A stretch of 64,000 nt of DNA from JAAYJR01 sp964611525 (lineage in GTDB: Bacteria; Bacteroidota; Bacteroidia; Bacteroidales; Prolixibacteraceae), in assembly GCA_964611525.1 (NCBI GenBank), contig CAZTAL010000141.1, positions 1 through 64,000 on the forward strand, read 5' to 3'. Positions 20,356 to 29,226 of this stretch are shown one piece after another (the first letter of the stretch is position 1; every line of letters begins with the position of its first letter). Made by a program: the position numbers and the translations under genes. The notes beneath the pieces were generated by a model. The model saw only the letters and a program-made list of their open reading frames with translations. It was not told the DNA's origin and searched no databases.

Positions 20356-20799
20356 ATGATACAGAGAATCCAAACAGTTTTCATTTTTGTGGCTGCATTG
20401 TTCATTGCGTTCCTGCTAAAACTTGAATTTGCCTCACTGGTAGTAAACGACAAATTATATACATTTTCAGCCAAAGGAATTGTCAGTGGCGAAGAGATTA
20501 TACATGACGGATTACCGTTGATGCTATTTATCTCACTCGTCGTATTAATGCACCTTGTTGCCATATTCCTTTATAAAAAACGTATACGTCAAATGAGATT
20601 GCTTGGCTTTACGATTTTGCTTTTAATCGGACTGACGGGATTGATGTTTTTCTTTTTATATACTTCATTCGACGATATTAAAGTAGCTTTCAAAATACCA
20701 ATGTCCTTTCCGCTGATAGCGATCATACTGGATTATCTGTCAATCCGCGCCATCGGTAAAGATGAAGCGCTTGTGAGAAGTCTGGACCGGATACGCTGA
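20356..20799 (+). CDS. DUF4293 membrane protein
   Basis: 147 aa with four predicted membrane helices (about residues 6-26, 53-73, 80-102 and 113-130) and the short N-terminal motif MIQRIQTVF common in this Bacteroidota-specific family. The family has no known function. It is transcribed alone from its own -7 box, and a palindromic repeat follows its stop. Confidence 0.8.
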   Translation: MIQRIQTVFIFVAALFIAFLLKLEFASLVVNDKLYTFSAKGIVSGEEIIHDGLPLMLFISLVVLMHLVAIFLYKKRIRQMRLLGFTILLLIGLTGLMFFFLYTSFDDIKVAFKIPMSFPLIAIILDYLSIRAIGKDEALVRSLDRIR

Positions 20800-20831
20800 C
20801 TTTCTCCTGCTGAATAGATCAGAAGAACAAT

Positions 20832-20856
20832 GCCCTCATAAATAAATCATGAGGAC
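20832..20856. repeat. Dispersed palindromic element, copy 1
   Basis: An imperfect palindrome (GCCCTCATAA...TCATGAGGAC) 33 bp after the DUF4293 stop. A second copy, inverted, is at 35376-35400; 18 bases are identical (GTCCTCATGATTTATT plus two flanking T) and the rest is similar. It could act as a weak terminator, but there is no T run. Confidence 0.55.
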
Positions 20857-20920
20857 AAGATTTGCCCTGTAAAAAATCTTCTTAGCGATTTAACAGGAAT
20901 TGCGTAGTCTTAAAAAATGT

Positions 20921-20952
20921 AAGTTCCCAACACCGTAAGTTCCCAACACCGT
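20921..20952. repeat. 16-bp tandem repeat, two copies
   Basis: AAGTTCCCAACACCGT occurs twice in perfect tandem (20921-20936 and 20937-20952) and begins a third time with AAGT. It lies downstream of the ThrRS-like editing gene in an otherwise featureless 212-bp spacer. Confidence 0.8.
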
Positions 20953-21011
20953 AAGTGACCATTTTCAGGACAAGCACAACTAGACCACCGGACTTTCCTG
21001 CCAGAATAAAA

Positions 21012-21425
21012 TTACAGTGACGCCCATATCCGTGCAAGTGAATGACCGGGGGCTTTAATTTGCAAATCCAAAAAATAACCGAAAGGTGTCTGTGCTGTTG
21101 AATATCCGCCATTACGAAGCCGCACTTCGGCGAGATCGAAAATCTCCATGGTAAACTCCACCGAAGCTTTCGAATCTGAGAGATGAGCAAATGAGTGAAG
21201 GATGATCTTTTTACAATCATTTTTACGGGCAGTCCACTTAAGATGGTTCACTAATTTCTTCTCACGGCTTCTGATATCATATTCCTCATCTTCTTTCTCA
21301 ATATGAATAAAAGCCAGGATACTATCTGTAAAGGTATTGCCCTCAGTCACATCCTCAGCCGTGTCAAGATTTTTCAGGGCAGGAGAATAACCAAATTCAT
21401 CTACATACATTACTAATATCTTCAT
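21012..21425 (-). CDS. Stand-alone archaeal-type ThrRS editing domain
   Basis: 137 aa, one domain. It resembles the N-terminal proofreading domain of archaeal threonyl-tRNA synthetase, which has a D-aminoacyl-tRNA deacylase-like fold and removes serine wrongly attached to tRNA-Thr. Matches include the start KILVMYVDEFGY, ILAFIHIEKED, the signature FAHLS at residues 79-83 (His81) and the ending TPFGYFLDLQIKAPGHSLARI. No synthetase domains follow. Two positions I recall as Lys and Glu in the archaeal active site seem to be Leu119 and Arg132 here, so substrate or mechanism may differ. Divergent from the protease gene with a -7 box at 21459-21466. Confidence 0.75.
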   Translation of the reverse strand: MKILVMYVDEFGYSPALKNLDTAEDVTEGNTFTDSILAFIHIEKEDEEYDIRSREKKLVNHLKWTARKNDCKKIILHSFAHLSDSKASVEFTMEIFDLAEVRLRNGGYSTAQTPFGYFLDLQIKAPGHSLARIWASL

Positions 21426-21458
21426 ATCGCCATTTTGTTTTAATAGTTCCGGTAATCA

Positions 21459-21466
21459 CAAACTTA
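21459..21466 (-). promoter_or_regulatory. Putative -7 box for the editing-domain gene
   Basis: Plus-strand CAAACTTA reads TAAGTTTG on the minus strand, 34 bp before the ATG at 21425. It pairs divergently with the protease box at 21502. Confidence 0.35.
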
Positions 21467-21501
21467 TTAAAAATTAATATAATGATTCTTTGGCAATATA
21501 T

Positions 21502-21509
21502 TAACTTTG
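21502..21509 (+). promoter_or_regulatory. Putative -7 box for the secreted protease
   Basis: TAACTTTG fits TAnnTTTG and lies 18 bp before the ATG at 21527. It shows that the upstream in-frame ATG at 21482 is unlikely to be the start. Confidence 0.5.
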
Positions 21510-21526
21510 GCGAAAAAGTAAAAAGC

Positions 21527-23704
21527 ATGCGTGGGTTTTTTCTGGCCGTGGCCTTCACTCTTTCAATATCTGTTGTCACTAACGGACAAATTTCCAGTGG
21601 CGGTCATCCCTTAGAGGTGTCTGCACTTAAAAGCCGCAGCATCCCTCAAAAAATAATGCTACCGGTAAATAACAAAAAATTATTGAGGCAGGCAAAAGAA
21701 ATGGAGAGTCATGATATTAATCTTAAGTCATTGCGGTTTGCCCACAATTTTAATGTTAACTTCTCACCCGGCAGTGATGGGATATGGATAGACAACATTA
21801 AGGGTTTCGATATATGGACACTGAAAATCCGTTCAAACGAAGCAAAATCCCTCAGCCTTATATTCGACAAATTTCACCTTCCGAAGGGTGCCAGATTATT
21901 CTTATTCAATGAAGAAAAAAACCATTATCTTGGTGCTTTCACTTCTTTCAATAATAAAGCCTCAGGAAAATTTGCTGTTTCTCCGGTTGCAGGTGACGTA
22001 ATAACAATTCAATATGAAGTTCCTTCAGAGGGGGACAAAGGTGATGACTTTATAATTTCCAGTGTTAATCATGATTTTACCGGAATATTAAAGTATGACG
22101 ACCGCAGGCCTTCCGGCAATTTGCCCGGAGAATGTAATGTTGATATCAATTGCGACATCGGCAATGACTTGACGAACGTAAAAGATGCCGTATGCAGAAT
22201 AATATCCGGTGTTGATATATGCACAGGTACTTTATTAAACAACACGGCTGAAGATCAGAAGCCCTATATTATTTCAGCGGCTCATTGCTTTGATGGTCCT
22301 GAAAAATCGTCAACTGCCGTTTTTACTTTCAACTATGAGAGTCCTTATTGCGCAGTAATTGACGGCGATCCTTCCAATTCCATTTCAGGGGCAGTTATGC
22401 GTGCTTACTCCGACAGTCTTGATTTCGCATTGATGGAGCTAAGTCTTGAGCCACCCCCTGAGTTCAGACCATATTACGCCGGCTGGGATAACAGCGGGAA
22501 TATCCCCGATTCTACAACAACTATACATCATCCGGAAGGGCATATAAAAAAAATCTCGGCAGACAGTGACAAACCCCTGATTTCTGATTACCGAAAAGAA
22601 TACACACCAGATGGATTCCTGAAGATCGTGCGTTGGGATTTAGGAGTTACTGAACCCGGCTCTTCGGGGTGTCCTCTGTTCACTCCTGAACAAAATGTGA
22701 TTGGCACCCTCACCGGGGGCGAAGCTAGCTGTACTTCACCGGTAAATGATTATTTCTCCCGCCTGGAGGTGGCATGGGAATATAAGGCCGACTCCTCAAA
22801 ACAATTAAAAAGCTGGTTGGATCCTGTCAATCAGGGCATTGCAAAATTACAGGGCAAACGTTTTTTTACTTCCGAAAACCTTTGTCTTGCCTTTACCAAC
22901 CTTACAGATAAAGATATTCACGATAATATACCACTGATTTATTCAGAAGAATTTTCCGGGTATTGGGGTGGCACCAATAATCTTGGGATAACAGGATTTG
23001 CAGAACGTTTTTCAATTCCCGGAAACGAAATATTACATGGCATTTCATTGGGAGTGGGGAAAATAGACCTTTTCGGTATAAATAATGATAGCCAAATAGA
23101 AATTAATATTTATAACGGCAGTGATCTTCCCGAAACAGTTATACATTCGCAGACAATTAAAGTTAAGAGTCTGGCAACCGATGCAATGAACTTTATAGAA
23201 TTCAGTGAAACAGTTGAGCCTACCGACACTTTTTTTGTGGGATTCGAACTGACCGGCATGAGTAACAGGGACACGTTTATTGTTTACCAGTCGCTACGAC
23301 CGGATACCTTAAATAATTTCTTCTTTTTCAAACAGGATGAAAGCTGGTATGATTTCAAGTCGTCAAATATTGAAAACTATTCTATGGTGAATGTTTTTGA
23401 ACTGGTAGCATGCAATGTTGAAACTGTGGTAAACGATACACCAATAATAAACAAACCTCTTGAGGCATTGGTCTATCCCAATCCCGCCAGGTCGATTTTT
23501 ACTTTTGAAGCCGGACAAACGATTGATCCGAAAAATATATCTGTTTTCAATCTTATCGGAAAGGAGGTCAGTGTGATACTTACAAAACACAGGGACAAAA
23601 AAATTCAAATTGACCTGTCGGGTAATATTCCCGGCATCTATTTTATCAGATTAAAAACCCAAAAGGGCATTATCACCAGAAAAGTATCATATATCCCATG
23701 GTAA
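21527..23704 (+). CDS. Lys-C-like serine protease with T9SS sorting domain
   Basis: 725 aa from the ATG that opens a clean signal peptide (MRGFFLAVAFTLSISVVTNGQ). After a beta-rich prodomain, residues about 195-435 form an S1-family domain with the triad SAAHC (His), DFALMEL (Asp) and EPGSSGCPLF (Ser). IHHPEGHIKKIS and GGEASC are as in lysyl endopeptidases, so cleavage after lysine is inferred. A jelly-roll-like region follows, then a type A T9SS C-terminal sorting domain beginning at VYPNPARSIFTFE and ending KVSYIPW. It should cross the outer membrane by type IX secretion and remain surface-linked or be released. Confidence 0.9.
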   Translation: MRGFFLAVAFTLSISVVTNGQISSGGHPLEVSALKSRSIPQKIMLPVNNKKLLRQAKEMESHDINLKSLRFAHNFNVNFSPGSDGIWIDNIKGFDIWTLKIRSNEAKSLSLIFDKFHLPKGARLFLFNEEKNHYLGAFTSFNNKASGKFAVSPVAGDVITIQYEVPSEGDKGDDFIISSVNHDFTGILKYDDRRPSGNLPGECNVDINCDIGNDLTNVKDAVCRIISGVDICTGTLLNNTAEDQKPYIISAAHCFDGPEKSSTAVFTFNYESPYCAVIDGDPSNSISGAVMRAYSDSLDFALMELSLEPPPEFRPYYAGWDNSGNIPDSTTTIHHPEGHIKKISADSDKPLISDYRKEYTPDGFLKIVRWDLGVTEPGSSGCPLFTPEQNVIGTLTGGEASCTSPVNDYFSRLEVAWEYKADSSKQLKSWLDPVNQGIAKLQGKRFFTSENLCLAFTNLTDKDIHDNIPLIYSEEFSGYWGGTNNLGITGFAERFSIPGNEILHGISLGVGKIDLFGINNDSQIEINIYNGSDLPETVIHSQTIKVKSLATDAMNFIEFSETVEPTDTFFVGFELTGMSNRDTFIVYQSLRPDTLNNFFFFKQDESWYDFKSSNIENYSMVNVFELVACNVETVVNDTPIINKPLEALVYPNPARSIFTFEAGQTIDPKNISVFNLIGKEVSVILTKHRDKKIQIDLSGNIPGIYFIRLKTQKGIITRKVSYIPW

Positions 23705-23714
23705 AATAATATTT

Positions 23715-24839
23715 ATGAATCGAATTTATATAATTTTAATCCTGATACAGACAATAGCAGCATGTTGTCCTGATGCGAAACGGAAAGACAACAATATAAA
23801 TTCAAATAAATATGCACAGGGCTTCATGACCGAAGTTCATGAGAATTATACAAAAGTGACAATACACAATCCATGGGAAAAAGCAGAAAATATATCTATT
23901 GAATATTTTCTTGTTAATAAAAATACCTCTTTGCCCGACTCGCTTCACGAAAATAAGATTATCCGCACCCCTGTCGAACGCGTTATCTGCTTATCAACCA
24001 CACACCTTGCTTTTCTTGAAATTTTAAATGAAACCGGCAGTGTAGCGGGTATTTCAGGAATAAAATATATATCAAGTTTCGAAATACGTAACCGTTTTGA
24101 AGAAGGCAAAATACCCGATGTAGGCTACGGACAAAATCTCAATTATGAAGTGCTTTTAAAACAAAAACCGGACCTGGTAATGGCTTATGCATTGGGAAGC
24201 GAAGTAACAGCTTATTCTCAGAAGCTGAATGAATTCGGGATACCTGTTGTGATAATTGCCGAATATCTGGAAGAAACACCTCTGGGAAAAGCAGAGTGGA
24301 TAAAATTTATCGGCCATCTGTTTGGAAAAGAACAGGAATCAATTGAATTTTTCAACAAACTGGAAAAGAAATATCTTGAATTAAAGCAACTTACATCTGA
24401 CATCCCCAACAAACCCAAAATCATGGTGGGATTACCACATAAAGATACATGGTGGGTACCGGGAGGTAACTCATATCTGGCGAACCTGATAGCCGATGCA
24501 GGCGGTCATTATATAGGAAAGGAAAATCCGTCTCACGAAAGCTATGTTATCTCTTTTGAAAATGCTCTGGTCTGGGGCAACGAAGCCGACATATGGATAA
24601 ATACGGGTAACTTGGTCACAAAAAAGGAGATACTTGCTGTCGATCAACGTTTTAATAATTTCAGGGTTTTCAGGGAGGGTAAAATATTTAATAATATCAA
24701 AAGACTTAGTTCTAATGGAGGAAATGATTTCTGGGAAAGCGGCACGGTTAATCCGCATTTGATTCTTCGCGATTTAATTAATACTTTTCATCCCGGACTT
24801 ACTGACGACGAAATGATTTATTATAAAAAAATCAAATGA
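23715..24839 (+). CDS. ABC transporter substrate-binding lipoprotein (BtuF/FecB-like)
   Basis: 374 aa. The signal sequence ends in a lipobox (TIAAC, Cys17), so it is a lipoprotein. The rest is a class III periplasmic-binding fold: RVICLSTTHLAFLEIL, VAGISGIKYI, NYEVLLKQKPDLVMAY, and the later GGNSYLANLIADAGG. Such proteins bind cobalamin, ferric siderophores or haem. It overlaps the permease gene (ATGA), and the three-gene operon forms a full importer; the ligand cannot be told, and no TonB receptor is adjacent. Confidence 0.88.
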   Translation: MNRIYIILILIQTIAACCPDAKRKDNNINSNKYAQGFMTEVHENYTKVTIHNPWEKAENISIEYFLVNKNTSLPDSLHENKIIRTPVERVICLSTTHLAFLEILNETGSVAGISGIKYISSFEIRNRFEEGKIPDVGYGQNLNYEVLLKQKPDLVMAYALGSEVTAYSQKLNEFGIPVVIIAEYLEETPLGKAEWIKFIGHLFGKEQESIEFFNKLEKKYLELKQLTSDIPNKPKIMVGLPHKDTWWVPGGNSYLANLIADAGGHYIGKENPSHESYVISFENALVWGNEADIWINTGNLVTKKEILAVDQRFNNFRVFREGKIFNNIKRLSSNGGNDFWESGTVNPHLILRDLINTFHPGLTDDEMIYYKKIK

Positions 24840-25888
24840 GAACTCATTTAAATAATAAAAGAAAACGAATACATATTACCTTTCTGATTCTCGGTATTAT
24901 GTTCTTTTTGTTTTTTATTACTGATCTGCTTCTGGGATCACTTATTGTGCCAATTAAACAAGTTTTTCTCTCTTTTTTCCCTGCTTCAGAGATAAATGAA
25001 ACCTTCAGGACTATCATTCTGGATTTCAGATTACCTAAAGCCCTTACAGCTATATTTGCCGGTGCTGCCTTGTCACTCAGCGGCTTGCTTATGCAGACTG
25101 TTTTCCGGAATCCCCTTGCCGGTCCTTTTGTGCTGGGAATAAGTGCGGGAGCTAGTCTGGGAGTTGCCCTTTTTGTTCTTGGATTTTCATCTGTAACAGC
25201 TCTCGGCATTTTCAGCTTCACAGGTGCATGGCCTCTGGCACTTGTTGCCTGGGCAGGTTCATTTCTAGTAATTACACTGGTGCTTTATGTCTCGGCAAGA
25301 ATAAATGATATAATGACTATACTAATACTGGGTATCCTTTTCACCAGCGCTGTTTCAGCCATAGTAAACATTCTTCAATATTTCAGTAATGAATCAATGC
25401 TCAAGGCTTTTATTGTCTGGACCATGGGTAGTTTGGGAAATGTGACAAAATCACAACTTGCTGTTCTTACTCCTGCACTGACAGCAGGAACAATACTGGC
25501 ATTTCTCAGAGTAAAAGATCTGAACGCATTCCTTTTGGGTGAAAGCTATGCCCGGTCCTTAGGTGTGTCAGTCAAAACAAGCCGGGTGCTGATATTATTA
25601 AGCACAAGCCTTCTGGCAGGAACAATAACTGCTTTTTGTGGTCCTGTAGGCTTCATCGGAATAGCTGTACCTCACATATGCAGGGTACTGTTCAAAACAG
25701 CAGATCATCTTGTACTGTTGCCTGCTGTTATAATAACCGGCAGTATTGTAATGCTCTTCAGCGACATTGTTTCCCAGCTTCCCGGTATGCAGACCACACT
25801 GCCAATCAATTCGGTAACTGCTCTTATAGGGATTCCGGTAATTATCTGGATAATTATTAAAAATAAAAAATTTGTGTCGGTATCGTGA
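24836..25888 (+). CDS. FecCD/BtuC-family ABC permease
   Basis: 350 aa with about ten membrane helices. Family motifs are FRLPKALTAIFAGAALSLSGLLMQ, NPLAGPFVLGISAGASLGVA, and GPVGFIGIAVPHICR near residue 265. It forms the inner-membrane channel of the importer. Its ATG overlaps the stop of the binding protein and its stop overlaps the GTG of the ATPase, indicating translational coupling. Confidence 0.93.
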   Translation: MRTHLNNKRKRIHITFLILGIMFFLFFITDLLLGSLIVPIKQVFLSFFPASEINETFRTIILDFRLPKALTAIFAGAALSLSGLLMQTVFRNPLAGPFVLGISAGASLGVALFVLGFSSVTALGIFSFTGAWPLALVAWAGSFLVITLVLYVSARINDIMTILILGILFTSAVSAIVNILQYFSNESMLKAFIVWTMGSLGNVTKSQLAVLTPALTAGTILAFLRVKDLNAFLLGESYARSLGVSVKTSRVLILLSTSLLAGTITAFCGPVGFIGIAVPHICRVLFKTADHLVLLPAVIITGSIVMLFSDIVSQLPGMQTTLPINSVTALIGIPVIIWIIIKNKKFVSVS

Positions 25889-26892
25889 AACAGCAAAATA
25901 GTTGCAATATTAAACTTGATCAGCTCACGGTAGGTTATGAGCAGACGGGTACACCTCCGCTTGAGATACAGAAAAATCTCAACTTGTCAGCCTCTTCCGG
26001 AGAAATGGTAGCACTGATTGGTTGCAACGGTATAGGCAAAAGTACACTCCTCAGGACAATAGCCGGCTTTCAACCCTGGTTTGCAGGGAACATCACCGTC
26101 AGCAACAGAGCATTAAACACTTTAAGTCCAAAAGAAATTGCCTGTATAATAAGTTTTGTTTCAACGGAAAATATACGCATACCCAATATGTCTGTTTTCG
26201 ACCTCGTGGCATATGGCCGCTTTCCATATACCAACTGGATCGGAATGCTTACAGACAATGACAAAACTATCATCAGTGAGGCAATAGAAAAAGTCGGACT
26301 GAGAGGATTGATGCAAAGACCGGTTCTGCAAATAAGCGACGGGGAAAGGCAACGGGCTATGATTGCCCGTGCACTGGCACAGGACACACCGCTTATCATC
26401 CTTGACGAGCCTACTGCCTATCTCGACGTAAGCAATAAATATGAAATTTTTCACCTGCTTCAGACACTGGCAGATGAAAAAAATAAAACCATAGTACTTT
26501 CTACCCATGACCTAAATATAGCTCTCAGGGAAGTTGACAAGCTCTGGATAATCACTGAAAACTTCAGTTACCAGGGCGCCCCGGAAGATGCTGTTCTTAA
26601 CGGATGGCTCAGCAAGCTGTTCATGAACGAAAATATTGGATTTGACGCTGATGAGGGAAGCTTTTTTTTCAAAAAAAAGTTCAGAGCTAAAGTGAAAGTC
26701 GAGGGTAAAGGACTGCCTCTTACATGGACTTTAAGAGCACTTAACCGGAAAGGATACCAAATAGTAATGCAGGCTGAGCATGACTTAAAGGTAGTAATAA
26801 AGGAAAACTCATGGACCTTAACCTCAGAAAAGATTAATCAAAAATTCGATAGCATATATCAACTCATAGCCTTTCTGGAAAATCATCTCTGA
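25885..26892 (+). CDS. ABC transporter ATPase (FecE/BtuD-like)
   Basis: 335 aa. Walker A GCNGIGKST near residue 47, signature ISDGERQRAMIARAL (the usual LSGG is ISDG here), Walker B LIILDEPTAYLD and the H-loop STHDLN. A C-terminal extension of about 85 residues beyond the usual ATPase end (FFFKKKFRAKVKVEGKG onward) is a feature seen in Bacteroidota members. It starts with GTG that overlaps the permease stop (GTGA). It powers uptake of the metal chelate. Confidence 0.92.
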   Translation: MKQQNSCNIKLDQLTVGYEQTGTPPLEIQKNLNLSASSGEMVALIGCNGIGKSTLLRTIAGFQPWFAGNITVSNRALNTLSPKEIACIISFVSTENIRIPNMSVFDLVAYGRFPYTNWIGMLTDNDKTIISEAIEKVGLRGLMQRPVLQISDGERQRAMIARALAQDTPLIILDEPTAYLDVSNKYEIFHLLQTLADEKNKTIVLSTHDLNIALREVDKLWIITENFSYQGAPEDAVLNGWLSKLFMNENIGFDADEGSFFFKKKFRAKVKVEGKGLPLTWTLRALNRKGYQIVMQAEHDLKVVIKENSWTLTSEKINQKFDSIYQLIAFLENHL

Positions 26893-26948
26893 TAATTACA
26901 GATATTTCCCTGACTATCTTTCCTTATTCAAAATAATCATATTACCCG

Positions 26949-26970
26949 ATTAATGAAAAAATCCATTAAT
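26949..26970. terminator. Possible terminator between convergent genes
   Basis: A perfect 7-bp stem ATTAATG/CATTAAT with an 8-base A-rich loop, followed by AAAATAATT. It lies between the convergent ABC operon and the SLC12-like gene, but it has almost no GC, so it is weak. Confidence 0.3.
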
Positions 26971-26988
26971 AAAATAATTCTCACATTA

Positions 26989-29208
26989 TTATTCTATACT
27001 TTTCTGATCTTTCGAGTAAATAAACAAGACAGTGCCAAGCTCGTCATAACCTTCAAAAATTTTCTCTCCTTCCTTCTTTATCAGTTCTTCGCGTATGCCT
27101 ACAAGGGTAATACCGGCATTTAAGGAATGTTTGTTAATTATAGATTTGGCGGAGACATTTTGATCCTGGATAATAAGCCTGATATTTTTCGCATGAATAG
27201 GCAGGCGCCCTGTCAAAACCAACTCACGCATAGCTTCTTTTGTTTTTTCCAGTTCTCCAGGCCTGCAAATATTGAATATCTGAATATGAGCTTTTTTCCA
27301 TTCGGGATGGACAAGGATAATAAAACTCAATAAAATCATCAAATTAGCATTTTCAGTATCCAAAGAGTTTATCCATACATGGATGCCGTTTTTATGAATA
27401 ATTTCGCGGTGACTGCTGGCAAGAATACATATATCAAAGTCGCCCGAATTTACAAGTGCAAAGTTATCTATGATCTCCGGCAGATTAGTGGGATTCTCCT
27501 TATCAAACTCAAAAATAACCATATTATTTTCCATGCCGGCAATTCCGGGTATCTGTATTGCCTGTGCAATCGCTGATGTGTTAGAAGGAGAAATTAATGT
27601 GTCGATATAAACATAATTTTCAATATTTTTTACTTGGTTAAGTAATTTTGTATATTCCTTCCTTGCCTGCTTAACGGTATTACGACTGTAATAGCCTTCA
27701 ATCTGGTGAAGGTAGGTTCCAAAACCATATTTATAGGATATCCAGTTTAGCAACCGGAAAGCTTTATCACGCTTAAACGAATCCTTAGAGATACAAATAG
27801 CGCTGGGACGCCACTCTTTGTTCGCTCTTTTGCTTTGCTTTTTCTGGATCATAACCTGCAGATTACGGTTGAGCTGAAATATGGCATTAAGAAAAATAAA
27901 AGCAAAACCTTTTCTGTTTTTATGATAATGATCAACATATAAATATATCAGTAAAATTACAGCAAAAGCTAAAACAGCATATAAAGAACTGATCTTGAAC
28001 ATAACCCATACAGCAACTACAAATCCCGTAAGTGAAATATACCATCGTGATTTAAAAGAAGGACGGTATGACGGGGATGAACCGAAATGGTTAAGAAAGG
28101 AAATGAGGCAAAGGGATCCGTAAGTTACCATAAAAAACATGGAAATGATCGAAGCCACAGCATTTACATCTCCAAGTGCAACAAATATAAAAGCAATGAG
28201 AGAAGTCACAACAGACGCATTGACCGGTTCATTATCTTTTATTGATGATTTTGATAACCACCTGTTAACTCCTTTCGAAGGGAAGGCCTTATCGAGTGCC
28301 AGAGCCTGTAAAGTACGGGGAGCTACCATTACCGACCCCAATGCCGAAGAGATAGTAGAAGCAGCAAGTCCTAGTGGGATGACTACTGCTCCCGCCACAG
28401 CAATCCGTGCCATTATCAACTGGTTTTCAAGCAGGTCTTCTACCGGCGCAGATTTAGCAAGCTTGTAAACTACAAAAAAATAAATTATCATTCCTGAAAA
28501 AGTTGCCAGAGTAGTGCCGAGAGGAATAGCTTTCGAAGGATTTTTGAGATCTCCTGAAAGTCCTACCCCTGCCGTCATGCCAGTAAAAGCCGGGAATATA
28601 ATTGCAAATACAACAAAAAAATCGCCCGGATTACGAAGCTGAGCATTAGCAAGATCAAAGGTTGATTTATCGGCATGACCGGTACTGCCTAAAAAGAACA
28701 TTGCCAGTGATATAAATAAAATACCAACAACAACATAAAGTGCCTTTACGCCGAGATTAGCTCCTTTCCTGATGATCATTACAGCCAGCATCAACATTAC
28801 AGGGAGACTGACAGCCTGGCGGGGGAGAATAAAACCGTATTTTCCCATGATAAAATTGAAAAAAAACTCAAAAGCTTCAGTAAAGGCAATTACATAAAAT
28901 GCAACACTTATAGCCTGTGATAAATAAAGAGCAATGCCAATTGTTGCACCAATATTGAGTCCGAAAGAACGTGAAATAATAAAATATTCACCACCCCCTT
29001 CAACTCTTTTATTTGTAGCAATTTCCGATAGGGCAAGGGAAGTTGGGATAGTTACAAGGTGCCCGAGTAATATAAGCAAAATAACACCCCAAAATCCAAG
29101 TGTGCCCACTGCATATCCAAAACGAAGAAATAAGATGGCCCCTAGAATGGTAGATATTGCAGTTAAAAAAACAGGGGCTGTACCAAATTTTTTCGGAGTA
29201 TCGTTCAT
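26989..29208 (-). CDS. SLC12-like (cation-chloride cotransporter) permease
   Basis: 739 aa. The N-terminal 430 residues carry about 12 membrane helices of the APC superfamily: TILGAILFLRFGYAVG in helix 1, the VEGGGEYFIISRSFG loop, and FPAFTGMTAGVGLSGDLKNPSKAIP in helix 6. These match the Na-K-Cl cotransporter (SLC12) pattern better than amino-acid permeases. The C-terminal 300 residues are cytosolic, as in eukaryotic relatives. The start codon is only 18 bp after the nqrF stop, so it is probably at the end of the nqr transcript and could use the sodium gradient that Nqr makes. The ions carried are an inference. Confidence 0.85.
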   Translation of the reverse strand: MNDTPKKFGTAPVFLTAISTILGAILFLRFGYAVGTLGFWGVILLILLGHLVTIPTSLALSEIATNKRVEGGGEYFIISRSFGLNIGATIGIALYLSQAISVAFYVIAFTEAFEFFFNFIMGKYGFILPRQAVSLPVMLMLAVMIIRKGANLGVKALYVVVGILFISLAMFFLGSTGHADKSTFDLANAQLRNPGDFFVVFAIIFPAFTGMTAGVGLSGDLKNPSKAIPLGTTLATFSGMIIYFFVVYKLAKSAPVEDLLENQLIMARIAVAGAVVIPLGLAASTISSALGSVMVAPRTLQALALDKAFPSKGVNRWLSKSSIKDNEPVNASVVTSLIAFIFVALGDVNAVASIISMFFMVTYGSLCLISFLNHFGSSPSYRPSFKSRWYISLTGFVVAVWVMFKISSLYAVLAFAVILLIYLYVDHYHKNRKGFAFIFLNAIFQLNRNLQVMIQKKQSKRANKEWRPSAICISKDSFKRDKAFRLLNWISYKYGFGTYLHQIEGYYSRNTVKQARKEYTKLLNQVKNIENYVYIDTLISPSNTSAIAQAIQIPGIAGMENNMVIFEFDKENPTNLPEIIDNFALVNSGDFDICILASSHREIIHKNGIHVWINSLDTENANLMILLSFIILVHPEWKKAHIQIFNICRPGELEKTKEAMRELVLTGRLPIHAKNIRLIIQDQNVSAKSIINKHSLNAGITLVGIREELIKKEGEKIFEGYDELGTVLFIYSKDQKSIE

Positions 29209-29226
29209 TTAAGAAAATTTACCGGT

